Shown in pieces: positions 54,536 through 63,464 of a stretch of DNA of 64,000 nt (its first letter is position 1; each line of letters begins with the position of its first letter). The stretch lies in the NCBI RefSeq assembly GCF_900112475.1, contig NZ_FOLW01000002.1, positions 186,001 through 250,000 of the forward strand, in the 5' to 3' direction. The notes beneath the pieces were generated by a model. That model did not search any database, was not told the DNA's origin, and worked only from the letters and a program-made list of their open reading frames with translations. The DNA is from Pragia fontium DSM 5563 = ATCC 49100. GTDB lineage: Bacteria; Pseudomonadota; Gammaproteobacteria; Enterobacterales; Enterobacteriaceae. The translations under genes were made by a program, and so were the position numbers.

Positions 54536-56071
54536 TTAACGTTTATTGGTGCGGCGGGCAAAGAAATAAGCGCTGGCTGCAAGCAATAACGTAAGTAGCC
54601 ATAATGGCATTGATCCCCAACGTGCATAAGGTGTGAGACCGGTAGAGGGGGCAACTTTTACTTCAAGTACCTGACGCTCAAATTGCGCAAGGCTGGCAAT
54701 GATATCACCGTTGGCATCGATGGCGGCAGTAACGCCGGTATTGGTGCCTCGTAGCATGGGGCGACCCAGTTCCAGTGCTCTCATTTGTGCCATTTGTAAA
54801 TGCTGCCAAGGGCCAATGGAATCACCAAACCAGGCATCATTAGAGATTGTTAATAAGAAGTCGGTGTTTGGGGTAAAATTATCGCGTACTTGCTGACCAA
54901 TAATCACTTCATAACAGATCACGCTGGTAATGTTGTACCCGGCAGCATCAACCGGTGGTTGCAGATAGCCGCCTTCACTAATTGATGACATGGGGAGGTC
55001 AAAAAGAGCCGCCAAAGGGCGAAGTATCGATTCAAAAGGCACATATTCACCGAAAATAACCAGATGGTGCTTATTATAACGATTGGTCCCGGTATATTGA
55101 TAAGGCTGCTCATTACCCAAGACAATCAATGTATTGTAGTAATCCGCACGCTGTGGTGTAGCGCGATAATCGATAATGCCGGTAATCAGGGTTGAATTAT
55201 TTTCGCGAAAATTGCGATCCAACATAGTCAGAAATGATGCCTGTCTGGTTTCAATGTCAGGAATGGCCGCCTCAGGCCAGATAATAATGCGAGCTTTACC
55301 CAAGTAAGGCTTAGATTCGTTGACATAGGCTTCAAGGGTTGGCAATAACTGGTTAGGATTCCATTTTAAAGACTGGGCAATGTTTCCCTGAACTAAAGCA
55401 ATATCAACGGCACGATCGGGTTGATTGGTGAACCACTGTATTTGCTTTAACGGCCAAGCAAGCAGTACGCAGAGTACCGCAATAATAGCCGGGATGATTT
55501 TACGCTGACAGGCAGCTAAGACCAGTAATCCGCTAATGGCCATCATCAGCATGGTTATGGCATCGACACCCAGAATAGGAGCAATACCTTTTAGTGGGCC
55601 ATCAATTTGGCTGTAACCGAACTGTATCCATGGGAAACCGGTAAATACCCAACCGCGCAAAAACTCGGTAATCTGCCACAGCGCCGGCGCAGCCAAAGCC
55701 AGACGCCAAAATGTGGTTTCAGGCCAGAATTTGCTAAGTAGCCAGCTAAATAACATGGGGTAAAGCGATAAATAGGCGGCAAGTAATACCACCAGTCCAA
55801 CGCTTATCGGTAGGGGAAGTTCACCAAATTCAGCGATACTGACATAAACCCAGTGCACACCTGAACCAAATAAGCCTAACCCCCAGCAGAACCCTATTTT
55901 CATGGCTTGCTTAGGTAAGCGGTTTAACGTAAGAGCCAGTAAACCGCACAACGAAACCAGTGCCAATGGCCATAAGTTAAATGGAGATAAAGAGAGCGTG
56001 CCGCAGGCACCTAAAATTAGCGCCAGCAGTAAACGGATCCACTGGCGATTAAATGTATGGGCTAGGGCCAT
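54536..56071 (-). CDS. lnt: apolipoprotein N-acyltransferase
   Basis: Lnt adds the third acyl chain to outer-membrane lipoproteins. The protein is 511 aa (E. coli 512). Six to seven N-terminal helices precede a periplasmic nitrilase domain with the catalytic Glu ([10 protein letters not shown]), Lys ([15 protein letters not shown]) and Cys (SVICYEVI), then a C-terminal helix. It follows corC by 7 bp in the miaB-ybeZYX-lnt arrangement of E. coli. It would mature the several lipoproteins encoded in this window. Confidence 0.97.
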   Translation of the reverse strand: MALAHTFNRQWIRLLLALILGACGTLSLSPFNLWPLALVSLCGLLALTLNRLPKQAMKIGFCWGLGLFGSGVHWVYVSIAEFGELPLPISVGLVVLLAAYLSLYPMLFSWLLSKFWPETTFWRLALAAPALWQITEFLRGWVFTGFPWIQFGYSQIDGPLKGIAPILGVDAITMLMMAISGLLVLAACQRKIIPAIIAVLCVLLAWPLKQIQWFTNQPDRAVDIALVQGNIAQSLKWNPNQLLPTLEAYVNESKPYLGKARIIIWPEAAIPDIETRQASFLTMLDRNFRENNSTLITGIIDYRATPQRADYYNTLIVLGNEQPYQYTGTNRYNKHHLVIFGEYVPFESILRPLAALFDLPMSSISEGGYLQPPVDAAGYNITSVICYEVIIGQQVRDNFTPNTDFLLTISNDAWFGDSIGPWQHLQMAQMRALELGRPMLRGTNTGVTAAIDANGDIIASLAQFERQVLEVKVAPSTGLTPYARWGSMPLWLLTLLLAASAYFFARRTNKR

Positions 56072-56078
56072 GTTTTCT

Positions 56079-56957
56079 CTAGTCTTCTAATTGTGGTTGA
56101 GGCGATTCATTTGGAATCGTAACGTGAACCTGAATAATTCGCCGGCTATCCGCCATGGCAACCTTAAACTGGTAGCCTTCAATAGAAATAATCTCGCCTC
56201 TTGATGGTAAATGACCAAAGGCCTGCATAATCAAGCCACCAATGGTATCGACCTCTTCATCACTGAAGTTGGTTGAGAAAATTTCATTAAACTCTTCAAT
56301 TGGCGTTAGCGCTCTGACGGTGAACGTGTGACGGCTGAGTTGACGTACGTCACGGTCTTCCACGTCGTCATATTCATCCTCGATTTCACCCACGATTAAT
56401 TCCAGAATATCTTCGATGGTCACTAAACCCGAGACCCCGCCAAACTCATCAATGACAATAGCCATATGATAACGTTGTGAGCGGAACTCTTTGAGCATGC
56501 GATCGACGCGTTTGCTTTCAGGTACCACTACGGCAGGACGCAGAACTTTATCAATACTGAATGGCTGAGAATCTTTACTCATAAATGGCAATAAATCTTT
56601 TGCCATTAAAATGCCTTCAATATGGTCTTTGTCTTCGCTGATAACCGGAAAACGGGAGTGGGCTGATTCAATAATCACGTCCAGGCACTCTTCCAGCGGT
56701 TGATTACGCTTTAAGGTAATCATCTGGGAACGTGGGATCATGATATCGCGTACGCGCTGCTCAGCGATATCCATGACGCCTTCCAGCATATCGCGGGTGT
56801 CTGGGTCGATCAGATCGTTTTGCTCTGAATCTCGGATAAGCTCAACTAGATCGCCGCGATTTTTAGGTTCGCCGTGAAAAAACTGGCCAAGAATAAGTGA
56901 AAAGAAGCCCTTTTTGGGTCCAGGGCTATCGTTGTTTTGTGAATGATCGTCGCTCAT
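56079..56957 (-). CDS. corC: CorC/YbeX, CBS-domain magnesium/cobalt efflux accessory protein
   Basis: A 292-aa cytosolic protein (E. coli 292). Two CBS domains (about residues 70-190) bind nucleotides, and the C-terminal CorC_HlyC domain (about 205-285) is present ([20 protein letters not shown]). In E. coli it is linked to CorA-dependent Mg/Co efflux and to ribosome metabolism with YbeY. It lies between ybeY (18 bp gap) and lnt. Confidence 0.95.
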   Translation of the reverse strand: MSDDHSQNNDSPGPKKGFFSLILGQFFHGEPKNRGDLVELIRDSEQNDLIDPDTRDMLEGVMDIAEQRVRDIMIPRSQMITLKRNQPLEECLDVIIESAHSRFPVISEDKDHIEGILMAKDLLPFMSKDSQPFSIDKVLRPAVVVPESKRVDRMLKEFRSQRYHMAIVIDEFGGVSGLVTIEDILELIVGEIEDEYDDVEDRDVRQLSRHTFTVRALTPIEEFNEIFSTNFSDEEVDTIGGLIMQAFGHLPSRGEIISIEGYQFKVAMADSRRIIQVHVTIPNESPQPQLED

Positions 56958-56975
56958 GCATACTTTATTAGTTAG

Positions 56976-57449
56976 TTAAATTGCGTCTTTTTCTGAGGCA
57001 TAGGGGTCAGAATAACCTAACTCTTGCATAATCTCAGTTTCTAAAGACTCCATTTCTTCCGCATCATCATCGGTGATGTGGTCATACCCTAACAGATGGA
57101 GGCTACCATGAACAACCATATGCGCCCAATGAGCGAGTAAAATTTTATTTTGTTCTGTAGCTTCAGTTTCCACCACCTGACGGCAAATGACCAGATCGCC
57201 TAATAAAGGCATCTCCATTCCCGGCGGCGCTTCAAAAGGAAATGACAACACATTAGTTGGTTTATCCATGCTTCGATAAGTATGGTTAAGCTGGTGGCTT
57301 TCATCCACATCAACTAAACGTACCGTTACTTCGGCTTCCTGTTGAAAAGGAAGTACTGCCGCATCCAGCCAGCGTTGTACTTCTTCTTCACTCGGAAGTC
57401 CCTGCTGATTTTCGCAGGCTATTTGTAAATCTAAAATCACGTGGTTCAT
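56976..57449 (-). CDS. ybeY: rRNA maturation endoribonuclease YbeY
   Basis: YbeY is a zinc endoribonuclease needed for 16S rRNA 3' maturation and quality control. The protein is 157 aa (E. coli 155). The metal motif [15 protein letters not shown] (HxxxHxxxxxH) is intact, and the conserved TNVLSFPFE precedes it. It lies between ybeZ and corC. Confidence 0.97.
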   Translation of the reverse strand: MNHVILDLQIACENQQGLPSEEEVQRWLDAAVLPFQQEAEVTVRLVDVDESHQLNHTYRSMDKPTNVLSFPFEAPPGMEMPLLGDLVICRQVVETEATEQNKILLAHWAHMVVHGSLHLLGYDHITDDDAEEMESLETEIMQELGYSDPYASEKDAI

Positions 57450-57461
57450 GACAACCTTAAA

Positions 57462-58517
57462 TTATTGAGCATCAGACGTAGAGGTCTGTTGATATTCACG
57501 TTTGCGTTGTTCTGCCAGTGCATCTTTGCGCTTTTGTTCTTCCGCTTCCCAGGCTTCATAAGCCACGACAATGCGGGCCACAACCGGGTGACGAACAACG
57601 TCTTCACTATGAAAGAAGTTAAAGCTAATTTCATCGACGTCGGATAATACCTCAATCGCATGACGTAAGCCTGACTTTTGATTACGCGGTAGGTCGATTT
57701 GTGTCACATCGCCGGTAATGACCGCTTTAGAGTTAAAGCCAATGCGGGTTAAGAACATCTTCATCTGTTCGATAGAGGTGTTTTGGCTTTCATCCAGAAT
57801 AATAAAGGCATCGTTTAGCGTACGTCCACGCATATAGGCTAAAGGCGCCACTTCAATCACATTGCGCTCCATTAGCTTTTCTACCCGTTCGAAGCCTAGC
57901 ATTTCAAACAGGGCATCGTACAGTGGGCGTAAGTAAGGATCGACTTTCTGGCTTAAATCACCGGGTAAAAAGCCGAGTTTTTCTCCGGCCTCAACCGCTG
58001 GTCGGGTTAACAAAATTCGGCGAATCTCTTGACGCTCAAGGGCATCAACCGCTGCGGCAACGGCCAGATAGGTTTTACCAGTACCGGCAGGGCCAACCCC
58101 AAAAGTAATATCATGATCGAGAATATTGGCAATATATTGCGCCTGATTCGGCGTACGCGGTTTTATCATACCGCGTTTAGTTTTAATAATAACGGCCTTG
58201 CCATAATCGGGGACTGAGTCGGCAATTTGCTCTAACACGCCAGATTCTTTGATTGCCAAGTGAATCTGGTCGGGCTCGATATCTGTAATAATGCCGCGAA
58301 TTGGCGCGGTATCAACGTATAAAGTAAGAAGGATATCTTTAGCAACGTTGACACAAGAGGATTTTCCTACCAGCGTGAACTTGTTATCACGATGGTTAAT
58401 TTCAATACCAAGACGCCTTTCCAGTTGCTTGATGTTGTCATCAAATGGGCCACATAAGCTGTTCAGACGTTCGTTGTCTGCGGGTTCAAGCAAAACTTCC
58501 AGGGAGTCAATCTTCAA
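57462..58517 (-). CDS. ybeZ: PhoH-like ATPase YbeZ
   Basis: A 351-aa PhoH-family NTPase (E. coli 346). The N-terminal KH-like part (about residues 1-110) is followed by the ATPase core with Walker A GPAGTGKTY, Walker B AFIILDESQN and ITGDVTQIDLP. It partners YbeY in rRNA metabolism. It is the first gene of the ybeZ-ybeY-corC-lnt operon in this window, because parDE lies between it and miaB, whereas in E. coli it follows miaB directly. Confidence 0.95.
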   Translation of the reverse strand: MKIDSLEVLLEPADNERLNSLCGPFDDNIKQLERRLGIEINHRDNKFTLVGKSSCVNVAKDILLTLYVDTAPIRGIITDIEPDQIHLAIKESGVLEQIADSVPDYGKAVIIKTKRGMIKPRTPNQAQYIANILDHDITFGVGPAGTGKTYLAVAAAVDALERQEIRRILLTRPAVEAGEKLGFLPGDLSQKVDPYLRPLYDALFEMLGFERVEKLMERNVIEVAPLAYMRGRTLNDAFIILDESQNTSIEQMKMFLTRIGFNSKAVITGDVTQIDLPRNQKSGLRHAIEVLSDVDEISFNFFHSEDVVRHPVVARIVVAYEAWEAEEQKRKDALAEQRKREYQQTSTSDAQ

Positions 58518-58767
58518 GTCCAGACCTCTTAGTTAGTGAAGTAAAGCGCGAAACAGGGTTTCACGGTAAACACTTTTATCTTGATTATAGATAACTTAGC
58601 GCATTATTCATGGCTGATTTCAAATTCGCAACCGTTGAAATAATTTTGCCTCAGCCACAGCGGCAATTTAAGCCAACAATCGCCAATATTTATTTAAATA
58701 ATAGTATGAGCCCATAGAGAAAATCGCAATCATGTTCAGTATTTTGATGTTGTTACCTGTATGCGTA

Positions 58768-58796
58768 TTGAAAAGTTTGCGTGGCTTATCTAAATT
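58768..58796 (+). promoter_or_regulatory. promoter of parDE
   Basis: TTGAAA (58768-58773) and TAAATT (58791-58796) with a 17-bp spacer; transcription would begin close to the inverted repeat at 58802-58818. Confidence 0.5.
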
Positions 58797-58801
58797 AACA
58801 A

Positions 58802-58818
58802 GTAAGATTATGTCTTAC
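58802..58818 (+). promoter_or_regulatory. inverted repeat, likely ParD operator
   Basis: GTAAGA-TTATG-TCTTAC lies at the predicted transcription start of parDE, where ParD-type ribbon-helix-helix proteins usually bind to repress their own operon. Confidence 0.5.
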
Positions 58819-58847
58819 ACTTTTAATTGAATAAAGAGGTCTCTAAC

Positions 58848-59105
58848 ATGGCACGCACAATGACCATCACCCCAGGAGAAGAATTGCGCCAATTCGTTGA
58901 AGGGCTCGTGGAAGCGGGCATTTATCAAACTAACAGTGAAGTAGTTCGTGAGGGACTTCGGATGTTACAGGAAAAATATGCGGCTTCGCAGCTGACGCTT
59001 CTGCGCCAATTAATTGATGAAGGTGAGCAAAGCGGTGAGGCTGTGACGTGGAATAGTCAGGACTTTATACGCAGGATGAATCAATTAAAGGATGCTGAAA
59101 AGTAA
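58848..59105 (+). CDS. parD: ParD-family antitoxin
   Basis: An 85-aa protein. The N-terminal ribbon-helix-helix DNA-binding part (ARTMTITPGEELRQFVEGLV; YQTNSEVVREGLRML) represses the operon, and the C-terminal acidic tail (EAVTWNSQDFIRRMNQLKDA) wraps the toxin. The start at 58848 follows AGAGG; a longer frame from 58827 has no conserved residues. It overlaps parE by 14 nt. Confidence 0.9.
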   Translation: MARTMTITPGEELRQFVEGLVEAGIYQTNSEVVREGLRMLQEKYAASQLTLLRQLIDEGEQSGEAVTWNSQDFIRRMNQLKDAEK

Positions 59106-59394
59106 AGAGGTACGCTTAACGCCAAAAGCGATTAGCGATCTGGAAAATATTTATAGGTATAGCCATCGAGAATTTGGCCAGATTAAAGCAGAACGATATA
59201 TCAGGTGTATTGATGCTGCTTTGAATAAATTGGCTGATTTTCCTCAGTTAGGCATTCACTATTTTCATTTGGCTAAAGATTTGATGGGTTATAAGGTTGA
59301 GTCTCATATCGTCTTTTATCGTGTACAGCATGATGTGATTTCGGTATTACGGGTGCTGCATAAATCGATGGATTATGCAGAATACATCCCTTGA
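59092..59394 (+). CDS. parE: ParE-family toxin
   Basis: A 100-aa RelE/ParE-fold protein: VRLTPKAISDLENIYRYS at the start, INxALxxLADFPxxG-like ALNKLADFPQLG, YKVESHIVFYRVQHD and VLRVLHKSMDY. Classical ParE inhibits DNA gyrase; the target of this copy is not shown. It is translated from within the end of parD, the usual coupling that keeps antitoxin in excess. The pair is inserted between ybeZ and miaB. Confidence 0.9.
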   Translation: MLKSKEVRLTPKAISDLENIYRYSHREFGQIKAERYIRCIDAALNKLADFPQLGIHYFHLAKDLMGYKVESHIVFYRVQHDVISVLRVLHKSMDYAEYIP

Positions 59395-59436
59395 TGATTT
59401 CAGACGCTGTTCAGATCGTTAGGGTATCAAATGCAA

Positions 59437-59464
59437 AAATCCGCAGCTTTTAAACTGCGGACTT
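59437..59464. terminator. terminator between parE and miaB
   Basis: TCCGCAG/CTGCGGA stem with A and T runs on its flanks, between convergent genes. Confidence 0.75.
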
Positions 59465-59489
59465 TTAAATACTCAATAGAGAAGGGGAA

Positions 59490-60914
59490 TTAAGGCTGAT
59501 ATTGTCCTACGCCTAACTCATCTTCTTTACGGGTTCTGGCAATAACGGCTTCAGGCGATTCTTGAATGCGTAAATTCATCTCCTGCTCTGTTCTTACCAA
59601 CTTGCCACGTAATGAGTTTGGATAAACGTCAATAATTTCCACATCAACGAATTTACCGATCATATCCGGTGAGCCTTCGAAGTTGACCACGCGGTTATTT
59701 TCGGTACGTCCGGATAACTCCATAATACTTTTACGCGACGTTCCTTCCACCAGAATCCGTTGTACAGTGCCTTGCATACGACGGCTGTATTGCATGGCTT
59801 GCTGGTTGATGCGTTCCTGTAGAATATATAAACGCTGCTTTTTCTCTTCTTCCGTAACGTCATCCACCATATCCGCTGCCGGCGTTCCTGGACGGGCAGA
59901 GAAAATAAAGCTGTAGCTCATATCAAAATCGACATCGGCAATCAGCTTCATGGTTTGTTCGAAGTCTTGCTGGGTTTCGCCCGGGAAGCCAACGATAAAG
60001 TCCGAACTGATTTGAATATCTGGACGAGCGGCGCGTAATTTACGAATAATCGATTTATATTCTAACGCAGTATGAGTACGGCTCATCATATTCAGAATAC
60101 GATCGGAACCGCTTTGTACCGGCAAGTGTAAGAAGCTCACCAGTTCAGGCGTATCTTTATACACTTCGATAATATCGTCGGTAAACTCTATCGGATGGCT
60201 GGTGGTAAAGCGGATACGGTCAATCCCATCGATGCTGGCGACCAAACGTAATAATTCGGCAAAAGTGCAAATGCCGCCGTCAAAAGAGGGACCGCGGTAG
60301 GCATTAACGTTTTGACCCAGCAGGTTGACTTCCCGCACGCCTTGCGCCGCCAGTTGGGCGATTTCAAACAGCACATCATCACATGGGCGGTTGACTTCCT
60401 CACCGCGGGTATAAGGCACTACGCAGTAAGTACAATATTTATTACAGCCTTCCATAATGGAAACGAAGGCAGTTGGGCCTTCGGCTTTAGGCTCAGGCAA
60501 GCGATCGAATTTTTCAACTTCCGGGAAACTAATGTCAACCACCGGACTACGAGTCGCGCTGGATCTGTTAATCATTTCCGGCAGACGGTGTAGGGTTTGT
60601 GGCCCAAAAATAACGTCAACAAACGGTGCGCGTTGACGGATATGGTCACCCTCCTGAGAGGCAACGCATCCACCCACACCAATAATTAAATCGGGTCTGG
60701 TATCCTTAAAGGTTTTCCAGCGGCCTAACTGATGGAACACCTTTTCCTGTGCTTTTTCACGAATAGAACAGGTATTCAGCAACAGAATATCCGCCTCTTC
60801 AGCAATTTCAGTCAACTGAAAGCCATGGGTGCTTTCGAGTAAATCGGCTATTTTAGATGAATCATATTCATTCATCTGACAGCCCCAGGTTTTTATATAC
60901 AGTTTCTTAGTCAT
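59490..60914 (-). CDS. miaB: tRNA-2-methylthio-N6-isopentenyladenosine synthase
   Basis: MiaB is a radical-SAM methylthiotransferase that turns i6A37 into ms2i6A37 in tRNAs reading UNN codons. The protein is 474 aa (E. coli 474). The N-terminal auxiliary-cluster domain has [12 protein letters not shown] and [13 protein letters not shown], the radical-SAM motif is [17 protein letters not shown], and a C-terminal TRAM domain follows. It is divergent from ubiF as in E. coli. Confidence 0.97.
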   Translation of the reverse strand: MTKKLYIKTWGCQMNEYDSSKIADLLESTHGFQLTEIAEEADILLLNTCSIREKAQEKVFHQLGRWKTFKDTRPDLIIGVGGCVASQEGDHIRQRAPFVDVIFGPQTLHRLPEMINRSSATRSPVVDISFPEVEKFDRLPEPKAEGPTAFVSIMEGCNKYCTYCVVPYTRGEEVNRPCDDVLFEIAQLAAQGVREVNLLGQNVNAYRGPSFDGGICTFAELLRLVASIDGIDRIRFTTSHPIEFTDDIIEVYKDTPELVSFLHLPVQSGSDRILNMMSRTHTALEYKSIIRKLRAARPDIQISSDFIVGFPGETQQDFEQTMKLIADVDFDMSYSFIFSARPGTPAADMVDDVTEEEKKQRLYILQERINQQAMQYSRRMQGTVQRILVEGTSRKSIMELSGRTENNRVVNFEGSPDMIGKFVDVEIIDVYPNSLRGKLVRTEQEMNLRIQESPEAVIARTRKEDELGVGQYQP

Positions 60915-61072
60915 TGATTCGTTACTCAGTACAGGTTAAACCCTATGCAGGGCGCGTATTGTAATGGTTTGTTGGCTCCGTGACCAGTGATTGAATATCT
61001 TCAACGCTGAAGGAATTGTAAAAATCCGGTACACTCTGTTTCAGTAGGGTTTAATCGTTGCGTGGTAACGAC

Positions 61073-62263
61073 ATGAAAAGCAAGATAAAAGATTATGACG
61101 CCATTATTGTTGGCGGTGGAATGGTCGGCGCGGCAGCGGCATTAGGGCTGGCACAAGCCGGTTGGCATGTCGCGGTAATTGAACATGAACATCCTGAGCC
61201 GTTTGTACCAAACAGTGCGCCGGATATACGAATTTCGGCAATTGGCTGTACCTCAGTTAATTTACTGCGTCGTTTAGGGGCATGGCAGGATACCGCTAAG
61301 ATGCGTGTGGCGCCTTACCGTAAATTGGAAACTTGGGAATGGAATGAGTCTAAGGTGGTTTTTGATGCCGAGTCTCTCTCATTACCCGAACTAGGATTTA
61401 TGGTGGAGAATCGACTGTTGCAGTTGGGACTATGGCAACAGTTTCCACAATATACTTCTCTTCATTTGTATTGCCCATCTCAATTAGTGTCAATGACGCG
61501 ATCGACGCAACAGGCTCATCAGTGGGAATTGATACTGAATAGTGGGGAGCACCTGCGTTCTCCATTGGTGATTGGCGCCGATGGAGCCAATTCTATGGTA
61601 CGCAAATTTGCCGGTATTGGTGTGACCGGATGGCAGTATCGCCAATCCTGTATGCTGATCACCGTTGAGACTGAACAGCCTCAACAAGATGCGACTTGGC
61701 AACAGTTTTATCCGTCCGGACCGCGCGCCTTTTTACCGCTGTTCGACCAGTATGCTTCTTTGGTCTGGTATGACTCTCCCGCGCGTATTCGTCAGCTTCA
61801 AGCGATGACGCTAGCTGAACTGCAAAAAGAGGTTCTCCAGGCGTTTCCGGAGCGATTAGGACAGGTGACCGTGAAGGCTGCGGCTTCTTTTCCTTTAGTC
61901 AGGCGTCATGCCCAGCAGTATTTCAAATCCGGGGTGGTATTAATTGGTGATGCGGCCCATACCATTAACCCGTTGGCCGGGCAGGGGGTTAATTTGGGAT
62001 ATCGAGATGTTGATACACTGCTAAATGTACTACTAGCGGCGCGTAAGAAAGGCGAAGACTATGCACAAGATGCCGTATTAGGTCGTTATCAATGTCGGCG
62101 TTATCCGGATAATCAGCTAATGCAGGCGGGGATGGATATTTTTTATTCGGCGTTCAGTAATCAGCTACCGCCGTTGCGCTTACTGCGTAATGTGGCGTTA
62201 ATGGCGGCTCAGCGTTCAGGTAAGATAAAAGAATGGGCGTTAAAATATGCTCTGGGCTTGTAA
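61073..62263 (+). CDS. ubiF: 3-demethoxyubiquinol 3-hydroxylase
   Basis: UbiF is the FAD monooxygenase that hydroxylates C6 of the quinone ring (the 2-octaprenyl-3-methyl-6-methoxy-benzoquinol step) in ubiquinone synthesis. The protein is 396 aa (E. coli 391). It has the FAD dinucleotide motif AIIVGGGMVGAAAALGLAQA, the middle motif VIGADGANSMVR (DG) and VVLIGDAAHTINPLAGQGVN. The start at ATG 61073 begins MKSKIKDYD; an in-frame TTG at 61058 is less likely. It sits between miaB and the tRNA cluster as in E. coli, so it is not one of its paralogues ubiH or ubiI. Confidence 0.94.
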   Translation: MKSKIKDYDAIIVGGGMVGAAAALGLAQAGWHVAVIEHEHPEPFVPNSAPDIRISAIGCTSVNLLRRLGAWQDTAKMRVAPYRKLETWEWNESKVVFDAESLSLPELGFMVENRLLQLGLWQQFPQYTSLHLYCPSQLVSMTRSTQQAHQWELILNSGEHLRSPLVIGADGANSMVRKFAGIGVTGWQYRQSCMLITVETEQPQQDATWQQFYPSGPRAFLPLFDQYASLVWYDSPARIRQLQAMTLAELQKEVLQAFPERLGQVTVKAAASFPLVRRHAQQYFKSGVVLIGDAAHTINPLAGQGVNLGYRDVDTLLNVLLAARKKGEDYAQDAVLGRYQCRRYPDNQLMQAGMDIFYSAFSNQLPPLRLLRNVALMAAQRSGKIKEWALKYALGL

Positions 62264-62293
62264 GCGGTATTTACGTCACTGAAAAATAGATAT

Positions 62294-62321
62294 AAAAAAA
62301 CTCGCATTAGCGAGTTTTTTT
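62294..62321. terminator. bidirectional terminator ubiF/tRNA cluster
   Basis: AAAAAAACTCGC-ATTA-GCGAGTTTTTTT serves ubiF (+) and the leftmost tRNA operon (-). Confidence 0.9.
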
Positions 62322-62349
62322 ATATCTGGAAGACCATAACATAAAGAAA

Positions 62350-62424
62350 TGGCTGGGGTACCAGGATTCGAACCTGGGGATGACGGGATCAAAACCCGTT
62401 GCCTTACCGCTTGGCGATACCCCA
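62350..62424 (-). tRNA. tRNA-Gln (anticodon TTG)
   Basis: 75 nt with CCA. Acceptor TGGGGTA/TACCCCA, anticodon loop TTTTGAT, T-loop TTCGAAT. Last gene of the left unit. Same sequence as the copy at 62964-63038. Confidence 0.96.
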
Positions 62425-62449
62425 CCAGAATAATGTTATTGAAGGAGAA

Positions 62450-62534
62450 TGGTGCGGGAGGCGAGACTTGAACTCGCACACCTTGCGGCGCCAGAACCTA
62501 AATCTGGTGCGTCTACCAATTTCGCCACTCCCGC
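62450..62534 (-). tRNA. tRNA-Leu (anticodon TAG)
   Basis: 85 nt with CCA and a long variable arm. Acceptor GCGGGAG/CTCCCGC, anticodon loop within CAGATTTAGGTTCTG. Corresponds to leuW of E. coli; an identical copy lies at 63064-63148. Confidence 0.96.
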
Positions 62535-62537
62535 GAA

Positions 62538-62614
62538 TGGTGGCTACGACGGGATTTGAACCTGTGACCCCATCATTATGAGTGATGTGCTCTAACCAGC
62601 TGAGCTACGTAGCC
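62538..62614 (-). tRNA. tRNA-Met elongator (anticodon CAT)
   Basis: 77 nt with CCA. Acceptor GGCTACG/CGTAGCC, anticodon loop CTCATAA. Corresponds to metT/metU. First gene of the left unit, directly behind the promoter at 62652-62680. Confidence 0.96.
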
Positions 62615-62651
62615 AAACTTCTGCTTAACCTTCAACAACGTTAAGGTGCGC

Positions 62652-62680
62652 ATTATGCGTATCTGTGCCGTTTTCGTCAA
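62652..62680 (-). promoter_or_regulatory. promoter of the left tRNA unit
   Basis: On the minus strand TTGACG (62675-62680), a 17-bp spacer ending in CAGATACG, and CATAAT (62652-62657) followed by a GC-rich discriminator. Nearly the same promoter precedes the right unit. Confidence 0.75.
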
Positions 62681-62843
62681 GGTTTTGATCCGCTTTATAG
62701 CGCAAAATAGAGAGATTTTCTTATTACGGCGTTTTTCTGGCGAAATTTTAGTCAGAGAGAAGAGGGGGAAACCTAAAAGGGATAAATGAGATCGGGAAAA
62801 ATGATTGAAGTAAAATCAGAGAAAAATAAATCAGGAGAGGAAA

Positions 62844-62918
62844 TGGCTGGGGTACCAGGATTCGAACCTGGGAATGACGGGATCAAAACCCGTTGCCTTA
62901 CCGCTTGGCGATACCCCA
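62844..62918 (-). tRNA. tRNA-Gln (anticodon TTG), extra copy
   Basis: 75 nt, like the other two Gln genes apart from one base next to the T-stem (GGAATG instead of GGGATG on the + strand). It is the fourth gene of the right unit. Confidence 0.95.
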
Positions 62919-62963
62919 ATGGAGAATATTTCCGAGCTGCTTATACAAGCATAAAAAGAAAAA

Positions 62964-63038
62964 TGGCTGGGGTACCAGGATTCGAACCTGGGGATGACGG
63001 GATCAAAACCCGTTGCCTTACCGCTTGGCGATACCCCA
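62964..63038 (-). tRNA. tRNA-Gln (anticodon TTG)
   Basis: 75 nt with CCA; the same sequence as 62350-62424. Third gene of the right unit. Confidence 0.96.
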
Positions 63039-63063
63039 CCCGAGCATTACTATTGAAGGAAAA

Positions 63064-63148
63064 TGGTGCGGGAGGCGAGACTTGAACTCGCACACCTTGC
63101 GGCGCCAGAACCTAAATCTGGTGCGTCTACCAATTTCGCCACTCCCGC
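63064..63148 (-). tRNA. leuW: tRNA-Leu (anticodon TAG)
   Basis: 85 nt with CCA, identical to the copy at 62450-62534. Second gene of the right unit. Confidence 0.96.
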
Positions 63149-63151
63149 GAA

Positions 63152-63228
63152 TGGTGGCTACGACGGGATTTGAACCTGTGACCCCATCATTATGAGTGAT
63201 GTGCTCTAACCAGCTGAGCTACGTAGCC
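63152..63228 (-). tRNA. metT: tRNA-Met elongator (anticodon CAT)
   Basis: 77 nt with CCA, identical to 62538-62614. First gene of the right unit. Confidence 0.96.
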
Positions 63229-63265
63229 ATACATTTGCTTAACCTTCAACGGCGTTGCGGGGCGC

Positions 63266-63294
63266 ATTATGCGTATCTGAATACCGATCGTCAA
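63266..63294 (-). promoter_or_regulatory. promoter of the right tRNA unit
   Basis: On the minus strand TTGACG (63289-63294), a 17-bp spacer and CATAAT (63266-63271), followed by GCGCCCCGC, a stringent-type discriminator. Confidence 0.8.
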
Positions 63295-63410
63295 CAAGTT
63301 TTTGCTTATATCGGCCTTACTTTTGTCTGATTGTTTGGCTTATAACCGATATGTCGATAAAAGAGACAAAAAAAGGCCTATTTCTATTTTTTAACGACGG
63401 TTGGACGGTG

Positions 63411-63443
63411 GTCAAAATAATAACGAGCTATATCTAGCCCGTT
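63411..63443 (-). terminator. terminator of asnB
   Basis: On the minus strand AACGGGCTA-GATA-TAGCTCGTT (one G-T pair) followed by TATTTT, about 20 bp past the asnB stop. Confidence 0.65.
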
Positions 63444-63464
63444 ATGATCTTTGTTTAATCTGCA

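Noticed and set aside
62399-63195. Plus-strand ORFs across the tRNA cluster (repeated GVPGFEPG-like and RRDLNSH-like peptides)
   Set aside because: They are translations of the antisense strand of tRNA genes, a well-known source of false protein predictions.
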